DNA from: Branchiostoma floridae
Taxonomy: Eukaryota; Chordata; Leptocardii; Amphioxiformes; Branchiostomatidae
Length of the DNA stretch: 64,000 nucleotides
Reading direction: 5' to 3'
Assembly (NCBI RefSeq): GCF_000003815.2
Contig: NC_049986.1
Span: forward strand, 23,462,630 to 23,526,629
The notes beneath the pieces are model-generated. The model saw nothing but the letters and a program-made list of their open reading frames with translations, did no database searches and had not been told where the DNA came from. Each line of letters starts with the position of its first letter. Within the stretch, counting starts at the first letter, position 1. This document shows positions 25,601 through 37,600 of the stretch, in pieces. A program made the translations under genes and the position numbers.

Positions 25601-28600
25601 CAATGGGTGTACCGACTTGAGTAAAAATATTTCCATAAAAGATTTTGTCGTTAGTAAATGGCGCGTTCATACAACATTCATTGGAGTACCTTGGGTATGA
25701 TAGCTGAATGTGCATTGCCTTCCTACGGCGCTTGGGATAGCAGATGGTCATCCCGTGGTTCCGGCCGAACCTCGCCAGGACCATAAACGTGGAGCCCGAA
25801 GCTGTCTTATGAACCTGGATAGAAATAGATATGTTATTAAAAGTAAGGTAAGAAATAATTGAAGTTCAAAATGACGTAATGATCGTCATCATCATCGAAT
25901 GATTGTTAGACCGAACTTGCGGCACCGGTACGGCACTGCGGGATTCAAAAGAAATTCAACGAATTCCAGAGATAAAGAACGAATTTGTTTGACGTTGTGT
26001 GTATTTGTTGCTTTCTAAGTCATATTACGCAATAAGTAAACTACAAAGAAATCGGCGGAAATTACACGGCAGTGCCGCAGTGAACGAACCCCGCACTGTC
26101 GCACTGGTTATTCAAGTGCAGTGAGATACCACTAAGTTTTGGATCAACGGCGTTTCAGAGGTTCTCGGTCTCACCCAGAGACAAGAGAAAAAAAATTATA
26201 TACAAGAAGTCATGTAACATAACCAGCATGCACTTACATTGCTTACGTTTCGATGTCTCTCAGACACCTTCGTCAGAGCTTCTAACTGGAGTTCTGCTTC
26301 TAAGCGCTATATGTAGCCTATGTAGGTGGCGCTTTTGCAGTAAAAAAACAGCAATCCCAAACGTGGATAAGCGTTTAGTTTAACTCCAGTTAAAAGCTCT
26401 GACGACATCGAAATGTAAGCAATGTAAGTACCTGCTGGTTGTGTAAAATGAATTCTCTTACTTTTTATATTTGATGTTGATTTGAACCATTGTTTTATAT
26501 TAATGTATGTAATCCAGCTCTACTTGTTTTGGACAAACATTCGATCTAGATATTATTATGTTATCAATCATAAGGCCACCGTTCCCAATATGCATCACAC
26601 ATTGGTGTCCGCATGTGGGAAACTATGCAGTTTTTGGATGATAATGAACTAATTTGAAAAAAAATGACATGCTTTATTGGCACATTGTAGTATCCCTGGG
26701 GTTAAATTGCAATACACTATAATACAGACAGGAGTATGTCTCCATGGAAGACTGCTGCATACTTTTTTTGCTACAATTGAACTTTCAAGCGTAAGAACAA
26801 TGGTTATTACATACCCTCTCTAGCTCTCTTAAACTTTAACAGATAGTAACCAGGAATCAAGAAGTGCAGACATTTCTATACCCAAGACATCGTTACATCC
26901 TAATGTTATAATTACCTGCACAACATCAAAAATCTACGAGCTTCTTAAAAAATAAATCAAAATTTGCACTATTCTGTATTCATTTAAATAGGTTAAGCTT
27001 TCACCACCATTATTGATAGAGACATCTGTTTAGTCCTAAATACTACCAAGTTACCTTGATGAATACAAAGTTGGTGACAGGACGGCCACAGGTAGGAAGC
27101 CTTGTTGGAGCTAACTTTGTTACATTGCCTTGTGCTGTGGGGTGGTATCCGGTTTGCATTAGGCTCATCCGGTTTGTATTAGCTCCATCAACTCTGTAGC
27201 AAATAAAACAGATAAGTGTATATTTCTAATTATTTTAGAAAAACGTTTAAGAAATAAAGAATATCTGTTCCTATATTTTTAGTATATCAAAGAAGAGGGA
27301 AGAAGTCGAATTCACTGAGTAAAATAGGATTTTTGAGTAGGTAGATATTGTATATATTTCATCTATCTGTCAGTTGTTGTTTTGTTGCGACCTGTACCTA
27401 ACCCAGTGGGTACGTATGTACAATAAAGGTCTTTTTGATTCATAAATAAAGACAATGTGACAAAGGTAAAAACAGTGCACCTAAGCCATCAGAGACCACA
27501 GATTTGTCCAGTTGTCATATTCTACTAAACAATAAGTAAAAATCCCCCTCAAAATTAACAGAGTTATGACAAGGAAAATGTGTTCAAAATAAGATTAAAT
27601 TCGCAATCTTTGATAGTTTAAATCTTCCCGTCTGAATTGAGAGAGCTGTCTTGTTTCAATTTTGCTTCCAAAGACGATTATTTTCTGTTTCAAGGAAGGC
27701 CTTCAATTTGACTAAACTCTTGATAAGATGGGCCGCAAGTGCAATGGAAAATTCTCGATTTTAGACTTCTCGTCATCTGAGAGGCAAATAAAACATTTTG
27801 TTTTGGGATTTTTTTTATTTTAAGCAAAGTTACTGTCAAAAATATGCGTAAAAATAGCATTTTTCGCACTTAATTACCAATAATTCAAAATCGAAGGCAT
27901 TTTTTAAAAATCCCAATATCAAAAATCGCGGGAAAACCGTTGCGGTCATTTTGAGCCGTTAAGGAGTTAAGTTGGACTCTTCTTGGTCGAGATCTTAAAC
28001 GATGTTTGCACGCATATCATGCCGCACAGATAGCGGGAGGGTGTAATTGATACCGGTGTAAACAACACTTATGATATTCAAGGTCACCAACAAAGACGCC
28101 AGTAGCTTTGTTACATATTGCAGATCCACCACAAAGTGATAGCATAGATGTGCTGTCCAGAAAATTGTTTATATTGGTGAAAAGGTATATTTTTCGCCTG
28201 ATTCAAGTTAGTTGGGGGAAAAAGGCCAAAAAGCACTGTTTTACCTGCAATGACCGCAGATGACCCTAAATAGAACACGGGTTCTGTTCACATTACGTCA
28301 GATGGAACACCATGGAAGAAGGTTCAAATTCGGCTAGACATGGGAGGTTTTGAGCCCGTATTTGACCACCGTGGAAAAAAAGAAATATTCTTATTTCTAA
28401 GGGTTATATGTTAGATACTGCATTGTGACGCGTACGGCAAAGCTTACTTTGAGAGCACGTATGCACTGATGTCCTTTGAAAAAACAATTCTTACCTTTGC
28501 GTGATATGAAAATTAGCGAATGCCGGTTTTACTGCGGTTGTCCTGTCCTTCCATCCCGATAGGAAACTGATGGACATGTATGTTGCCACACAACTCAAAG

Positions 28601-31600
28601 AAAGTGCAAGAAACAAGAAATCTCGTGCCATAATGAGGTTGTTTGGTTCCCTCAGTCAGAACGGTACCCTTTAATCTCGTTACCACTCTCGAGCTGCAAA
28701 AGTGAGCAAATGTCAAACAAGATTGGCAATGAAAAATACGATGCCATGGCATATATTACAACAAAACGCTAAATGTTGTGGGGTTTTGGGGCTACATTCT
28801 GGTAAATGGGTGTACTAGATATTTAATCATATGACCCATGTATAATTTTTTGCATAAAGCACTTTAAAATGATATTTAGGGGGATTTGTTCTGGTCAGTT
28901 TCCAATGGCCAGAGGGGTCAATGACGTGAAGAATATAACTTCAGGCCTTTACATGTCTATTTATCTTAATTGAATAGGCAACCAATCAAGTAACCTGATT
29001 CAATATCCTAAGGAGGATTTGGCAGCCAATCAGCGAGCCTGATGCTATCTGAGGATTCCATTTTTGCAAGGAAGTTTTTTAATTTATCTATGGACTTTGG
29101 TGATTATGTAATGTTAAGTCTTTCAGATGGAGTATTTAGGACTGGTCTGTTTTGCAATTTTATATGGGCTGTGCTGGAAGAGTCCATTCTTCCGCGGATA
29201 GGGGGGGCATTTTTTAAATTCATGTTTTTTTTTTACTTTTGTGATTATGTTAAAGTCCTGGGATGTATTTTTGGACTTCTCCACTTAACATATAGAAGTA
29301 TCAAATATATTGGTTTGCAGAAGTGTTTTTAAACTGATCTATTTTATCGTTTCATGCACGGGAGACGTTTGTTTGCTAAATTAAATTTTGGACTGGATTT
29401 GTTTTTCAACAGGCTATGTTTTCATTTGGATTATTTCTGAGCTGGTCTATCGTGCAAATTCACATAAGGTGCACTGGAAGGGTCCATTCTTGCAGAGGGA
29501 AAAAGACGCAAGGGTGTACGGAGGATATTGTCCTTCATAATATAACCTTTAGTAAACATGCTTTAGTTTCAGTATATCAGCGCTCAGTGTACATTTTGAA
29601 GGGTGGTAAACATTGAATCTTTAGTAAGAGTTGCTGAACGATTAGCACGAGCTGACAAACACGTACAACATGTACTGGGTGTGGCTAACCCCCAAGTGGG
29701 GCTTCTAATTTGAGTCACATGAGGTCAGAATTTGAGGCTGCTAATTTACTAATTAGATCAATTAACTAATTAGATCTTCGCTTAAATGTTCCTAGCTACC
29801 TTGTCTCTCACAACGCACGCCAAATTAAATGATTGACGAAAAAGGAGTCGCCTTGGTAGAATTTTTAGTGGTGTTCTAAAAACATTACGAGATCAAAGTA
29901 CGAGTCTGATATGATCCGCACTCGAATGCTTCCAATCACACAAGAGCGGACCATTCGTGAACGGGGGTGTTTCCGCACGTTTTAGAAATAAGTGAAAAAT
30001 AGAATAAGTCCGAAATTATTACAAAAGAAGTCTCTTGAGAGACATTTTGTACTGCTGGTTATTTTAGTAAGACTCAGGAAGTTTCTTTAGGCCCTCTGAA
30101 ATGAATCCAATTGTGAAATTTTGGGAGACAAACGCAGACAGAAGTCTTTAAAGGTTTAAAATGTCAAAGTGTCAAACAATTTTTCGTGCGATTGACTAGC
30201 TAACGTATTTTTTCCGAGAATACATAGCTAGCAACATTAAACTGTATCCTTTCTTGGTTTTATTTAAGATACAAGTCAGGTCTAAAGCTAGAGTAATTAT
30301 TAACTACTTTATGTTTTTAAGAAAGTAAATTAATCCCAAAAGCTGATATTAGTTTCCAGTGCTATTCTATGAAACACATATTGGTAAAAGCAACATGAGA
30401 TGATATTTTCTATTCAAGAGACCACAAAGGACTGAAACATTCTAAATATTGCTATTAAATGAAGTATCACAATGTCCACATTTACGTATATAAGTACCCT
30501 TAGAAGACAATGGGGACGCTGACATACAATGTACAATAAAAAGTGTTGCCAAAACATTGGCTGTAATACCTTAACATACTAATTAATTACCTTTGCTATC
30601 TAATTATGAAGACTTATAATCACAAATACGAGATTTTGTACACTCTTACCTTGCCATTTAACGAATCTTCAGGATATTCGGGGTACGTGTCCCGGTTGAC
30701 ATTTAGTGACTTCTGCGTGACGTAGCTTGTTAAGTACAAGTTGACTAACCAGTATAGTCACATGGTACTGGTGTCCTTCACCCCTAGTCTACGAGCCCGT
30801 ATGCGCAAAAACAGAGGCTCTTTAATTCAAAACCTTATATTTGCATTATCGCATTACAAGTTGTATGTCCGGAGAAAGCACCTTTAATAATTTTTTTTAC
30901 AAACATAGCATTCAAAGTACGTTCTCTCTCACGTTATAGCAAACTGTGTGTATCAACAAACAATTACGTATAGATTCTTTATAGTTTAATCTCTAAATTA
31001 ACTAGCAACTGAATCTAATGACAAACTAAGGAATTAATACAGAATTTCTTTGAATTGTAGGTTGATTGCAGTCATTCTTACCATATGGAAAATGTAGAAC
31101 AATATATCGTGTATACTGTAGTCTGAAAGCTCAATCTCAGCTTACTAGTGCAGGGTTCTACTTATGTTTCGGAAGTAGTGAATTCGAAACACAAGAGATT
31201 CCACTTTTTTTTTCAATGCGCGGCAGTTGTGACATGGGGGAGGGAGTCGTTTCGCCTGTAATTTTGTTTCGCCTGTTAATGTGATTTTGATAGTAATGTA
31301 CAACCCTTTGCAAAAGCCTTTTTATAAACAGGGTGCACCCAAAATTGGAGCAATTTTTATGTGGGTGCACCCAAATATTTGCGTAGGTTTATAGTATGTA
31401 AACATACTAGTATGCACCATATCATTGATATCCAAGTGTTAGAAATATGATAAAATGTCTGTCATGGTACTTGTTTTTTAAGTTGAATTTGGGTTCATCA
31501 AGATTTTAGGTACTCAGACGAGGAGCAGTGAGCTTTGTAATTAGTTTTGTTTTCTACATTATTACCTCCATGACATTTCGTGGACGAAATATTTTACCCT

Positions 31601-34600
31601 GCGTTTGTCTGTCTGTCTGTCAACAAGATAACTCAAGAATGGCTAAGTGAAATGGTTTCATACTTCATACTTTCATGTGTGTTGTTAGTTAGTAATAAAA
31701 GATAAAAATGATTGGATTTTGGGCCACCTAGCGGCTTCCCTTGGTACTGCTGCGCAACTGCCGGGATCGGAAACTCGTGTTCTGAACAAGCTACGGTCAC
31801 TATTTTGAATTGTTAGATAGCTTTTGTGCTCAGGAAAAAGTGACATAAGTTTGAGCTCACTAGCGGCTAGTTTTGGGATAGCAGGAGCATTTTTGTCAAA
31901 AACTTCTAAAGGCGATGATAACTCAAGAAGAGAACAATACCTTAGACAATGTTGTAGAAATGAAATACTAATTATGCAAAATAGGAGCATTTGCATAATT
32001 AATGAGAATACTCTATCATAGTATTTTTCTATGTATCTCTTGTCCCGGACGTAATATGGTTTTGACATTAGAGTGGTAGATAGCTTTCAGTGTCATGACA
32101 AAGTGGGGCAAGTCTTAGCCCCCTTACATTTTATTTTGGAACTTTCCAAAGAGGATAACTGCAGAAAGGATTAAGGGATAGGCATCATTTTAAACAGGCA
32201 TGTAGCTTAGACATAGATGTTCATAATGATATCCAAGTTATGCAAATGGGGACTTAATTTGCATAATTAATGAGGGAAATGTATGATTCCCTTGTTTTCA
32301 ATAACTTGACTTCAATAAATGTAAAACACGTTAATTATGATAGGTGGAATATAAGCAGATACCACAATGAGGAATTTATTTGCATAATTTATGTAAACAT
32401 TGCAAAAACATGATGGTAATCTTATTATTGTGACATGTGCACGTTAGTCAATGATGAACAACACCATGCATAAATTATGTTAATGCATTAGTTAATGCAT
32501 TAGTCAATTGCATGGAATTTACAAAAGCTCTTAATATTTCATGGAGGGAGGTCGCCGAACTCTAGTTCTAGTGCACCCAAAAAGTCTTTGGTGCACCCTA
32601 TTTTTTAAGTTGGATTTTAGAAAAGTGTTGACCTGCATTACGTTTGTGTTGTGATTGTTTAGAAACGGTTGTACTAATTGTTAGTTTATTGTGTTTACAA
32701 ATGACAGGTCTACTGACTTTGCAAAGAAAATGTTGCTTTGCTGTATTACTGACTGCTGGAACGGGTGGAACTAACAACGTGAAACTTAGATTTAACACAT
32801 TTACCCTGGAAATGGTAAATGAGACCTGTTAGGTTCATCCTTTCGAGGCGAGTATATCCGGAGTCCTTTTTCAGTAAAAGATTTTGAACTCGTCTATTCT
32901 AACTGGAGGATCTGCCAGAAGAGTCAATTCTTGCAGGGGCTTTACCTTTTTTTTTAAACTTTATTTTGAAACTGTCAATTTTTGCATGTGATAATAAATA
33001 AGTAAAATAACTTGCATTTTCTGTATGTTGCATTTCCAGTTTGTATTGTTTTAAAAATAGCTACTTGAAAACTGTCATTTGCAAGTAAGCAAATGTTAAG
33101 AATTTCACCAAATTGAGCAATATACGTAAGCACACTAAACAGTTTGTATACAACTAGACAGGTGCGCCAATAACAACACTGTACCTACAGTATGTGCATG
33201 TTTCTACATCACTTAACACCGCTGAGTTTCTTCAAGATCTGTTTCGTCTCTTCGTTTTGTCTCTCAACCACATCCCAACAAGCGTCCGCCCATCGGTCTT
33301 CCTTCCATTTCAGTTCTTTACAGAAGGGCGAATCAATCACAAATTCCTGACTCCATTTACCAGCAGGAAAGACTCTTTTACCACCTACTGAGTTACAATG
33401 TTTGTTCACCTCACCATTCAGGGTCTTGTAATATGTGACCTCTTCCCAAAACTCCGGTCCCTCATTTGTTACACGTTGCCAAAATGTCTTATTCAAGTAG
33501 TCGTACATCATATAATCGATATTGCTCATTTTCCTGTGAGTTTCTTCCTGTTCTGTAGTTAGAGAGACGTGTTCTTTCTTAGTATGAAGAGCATGCAGCT
33601 TTTGTGTTGTGTGTAGAATGTCGTAAAGTCTCCAGCAAAACTTCCTTCTCAGAAGAACTAAGGACTCCTCCCAGTACTCTGTTATCAGGACCACCGAGTA
33701 CCAACCCGCAACGGTCCTGTGTAAAGAATAATCTAAAATTAAGAAACGTTTCCATACATCATGAAGTTCGTCTGTTTAAAATTCGTTTCTTAACATCTTA
33801 ACCCTAAAAGCAGCAGATTTGACGAAACTCGCATTCTGTAAGCAGTCTTTCAATTTGAAAGCTCCCAAGGCGCAAAAGTGCTAATTGCATTAAAGGTTGC
33901 TTTCCTATTACTATATTAGAAAAGATACTTGAACAAGCTATTGGACCTATCTGGATGTATTTACGTGTGTTTCCCAATTTTGCTTAGCTTGTAAAATTTT
34001 GGAGTCTGTAGTAAACAAAACGAAAGTTTCTGTTCTGTAATAATTTGTCAATGAAGTTTGTTTTCTCCAAGGCTAACCTGGACATGCTAATGTATCAGTG
34101 TAACAAACTCAGCATCGTTTCCTCAATACTGACACGGTTATAATCTATATGAGCCTATATCAAATAACAAAATTAAATATGTTACAATTAATGTATGACT
34201 TACCAAGTCAAATTATTATTATCAATCATGCATTAAGTAAAACATCAGTGAAATGCAATAAAAAGACTAATATAACCCACCTAATTTCTTCATATATTTG
34301 GCTTTCATTTTTGCTGGTCATCAGCCTTTTCGGGAACCCCATGGTGTACGCTTGAAAATTTTTGTGTTTCGAATATGTTTTCTTCCGGTCGTGAGTTGTA
34401 TTAAGAAACGCTCCGAGTGGATTTTCAATACGCCGGGCAACTCTACTCTTCCAAAAGAAGATTGACCGGAAATGATTGAGAGGCTCCCGAAAGATGCCGA
34501 TATACTTGGTGCCGGGCTCCATGACTCGGTCCATGGCTGGCTTGTTCATGACTGAATGGTGTATGATGAGGCTGTATTTTCTTCCAGGGGACGGTCTACA

Positions 34601-37600
34601 GTCGTCCTTTGTCAGTTTTCCACTGTGGGGCATATTTTGATGGGTTTGTATCAATGTATGACATTCAATTAGGCACCATACCACGGATGCGGGTTGAAAT
34701 ATATTATTTTCCTGGTGTTTCTTCCCATCCTCCTCCTTCAGTCAAATATTTAAATCTCATTACGGGGTCAAAAGACCTGAAAGTTGGTACGAGGGGGAAA
34801 TGGACCAATAACCCCACGTGCTTTTATTTTTTATTTCATAACTGCCTTTGAAATTATTCTATTGAGGTTTTATGATGATTTTTGGACCGAACGTGTATTG
34901 TGTATAATATCAATTGTACTTCTACCAACACAGACGGACTTTAAGAAAATACCGTTTTTTTTTAGATTTGCTAATATGGGAATGCATATTGCAGCTTGAA
35001 TGAAAATATTTCCATGTTATATTTTGTAGATAGTACATGACACATTCTTTTTGCAACATATCTTATATTACCTTGGGTATGATAGCTGAATGTGTCTAGC
35101 CTTCCTACGGAGCGCGGGATAGCAGATGGTCATCCCGTGGTTCCGGCCGAACCTCGCCAGTACCCTAAACGTGGAGCCAGAAGCTGTCTTATGAACCTGG
35201 ATAGAAATAAATGTGTTATTGGGAGTTAGTTACAGAAATAGTTGAGGTATAAAATGAGTAATTCATTATCATCATCATCATCAAATGAGAGATTGTTGTA
35301 TTGCAAAGTAAGAAACAAAGCTTCACCAAGAAATAAGAGAAAATAAATCTTTGGAAAAATGAAGCCTCCAATGAATGTCTTCAAAACTAATCATTTGTAA
35401 CTGTTACTTAGCATGCAGACATTACCCTTTAAGAAACACTGTTAAGAGAGAAAACACCTGAATCCAAGAACATAATTCTCTTCTTGCTTTGAATAAAATT
35501 TCGATCAAAACATTATTATCTTAACAATCATAAGATCACCATTCCCATTGCGTCATTCATCACACATTGGTCTCTGTATGTGGGAAACTATTAAATTTAT
35601 ACTAAACGTAAGAACATTCCTGGTTAGGACATAAATCTTCACAGATTTACTTGAGATAAAGGGGATACATAAAGGCCACATGTTTTTCTGTTTATTTTGC
35701 CAGAGTACATTTTATGGGTGGTTTTAAATTGCACTCACGGTGTCATAATGGGGTGAATTCTAAGGCTTGGTTAAATACAATCTAATGTATACAACTGGAT
35801 AAGATTATCCAGAGATGAGGTATGGATGCTTTGATTGACATCCATCAATCACTTTTCTTAAGCATAACTATAGAATGAAGTAGAAGAGCAACACAATACA
35901 AGTTAATCTAACTGGAAAAAACGGTTGGACTTGTCTAAGTCATAAAAGTTACAATGTTTACAAATCTAACTCATAATATTATTCAAATCATGTTTGGAAA
36001 GTTCTTATACTAAGACAACACCATAGGAATATTTACTGTTAGCATTGTAGAGATTAAATTGTCTTTAAATATTGTTTACCTGTAACAAAGAAACGAAGAT
36101 AATCTAAATCCAATACATCGTTACAACGTAATGCTACATGCACTACATGGTTATCAGGTCATTGCAGTTGATTCTTCGAATAGTCATAAAATATTTGCAT
36201 CAAATTGTACCCATCTAAATAGGCTAAGCCTATACGATCATCACTGATACTGGCATTTATTAAGTCCTAAATGCTATCATTGTTCCCTTCACACGAGAGC
36301 ACAAATGAGCCGGAATGCCGTCCGAATGTATTTTTTTTTCTATTCATGGCAATTCCTCGCAATTCGTACTGTATTCTAAACATTCTTACTGCATTCGATA
36401 TATTCGTCCCCGTTCTTTTGGCTGGCTCGACAGTTTTTCACATGTTAAAAACTGTCGAGGTGCATTCGAAGTGGAGAAATATCGAATGGCATGCGCATTC
36501 GTAGTGGATTCTTAGTGTATTCTAACTATTCTGACTGCAGTCTGACCGCATTCTACGGCATTCTAACATTATTCGAAACATTCTTATCCCATTCGATGGA
36601 GAACCGAAACGGCAAGCCACCTCGAATCCTGCCAGAATGTGACCGAAAGAATATTTGGAATGCCGTAAGAATGTCTAGAATGCATTAAGAATTCACAGGA
36701 ATAGACAAGAATTTTCATTCTGACGGCATTCCGGCTCATTCCTTCTGGTGTGGATTTAAGGCCCATTTGGAATTCCCACCCGAATGGTCCCGAATGTGAC
36801 ACGAAGTTTGCAAATACTTCAATCCGGCTGGTTCGGCTTGATTCCTGCTAATTCGATTTCCGTGTGAAGGCCCTATTACCTTGATGAATACAAAATTGGT
36901 GACAGGACGGCCACAGGTAGGAAGGCTTGTTGGAACCGACGTCATTACACTGTTCTGTGTTGAGGGAAGGTATCCTGTCTGCATCAGGCTCTTGAACTTT
37001 GACCTGTATCAAATAGAAACAGTAATTTCCTCCTCAAAGTTAATGTAAGAGTCCAAACCCCCGAAACAAATGGTATGGCCCAGTGGTGGGGGTCAGAGGT
37101 CACGAGAACCGGTTTAGACCAGTTCCGGAGATGCACATATTGAATATAGACTGCACTGTCGAACACTCCGTGTCTTGAGTCTCCTTTCTTGTAGTAACCT
37201 TGGGTAGAGGGAAATGGCGACACATTTTCGTCTTACATTAATGGTATACTACGTAATTTATCTAAAGGAACCACCAGAGTTAAACCCTCATGGCTGTAAA
37301 TAACAAAGTGTGTACGATGTACTGATGTTGCAACTTCTCTCACTGAGCCTTGGTATTCAACGCTAAAGGATAGAAGCTTAATATGTAAAGAAGTGGCAGT
37401 AAAATATAGTTTTTACTGACCAAATATTACGTAGTATAACTTTAACAACGAATCACAGTGGCAAAGGTGATGATTTCAATGAAATCATCACCTTTGCCAC
37501 TGTGATTCGTGTCTTGTATCCTTCACTTAGCCCGGTGTGGCATACAGTGCAGTAATGTACTTCATTTATTCTAAAGTCTTTCGAAAACATTCTTTTTTTT

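Larger units (their letters stand above)
25690..28631 (-). pseudogene. Truncated Gal3ST-like paralogue (exons 1-3 only)
   Basis: Exons 28631-28495, 27193-27055 and 25814-25690, with lengths 137, 139 and 125 (the complete copy has 137, 124 and 125). Exon 1 encodes [14 protein letters not shown], a type II signal anchor. Exon 2 ends [15 protein letters not shown]. Exon 3 encodes [20 protein letters not shown] with the PAPS 5'-phosphosulfate motif. Splice sites are intact and no frame is broken. However, exons 4 and 5 (3'-phosphate motif and C-terminus) are absent before E copy 1, so no full enzyme can be made from it. The truncation point coincides with the E-cargo junction. It could still make a short transcript. 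Confidence 0.85.
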
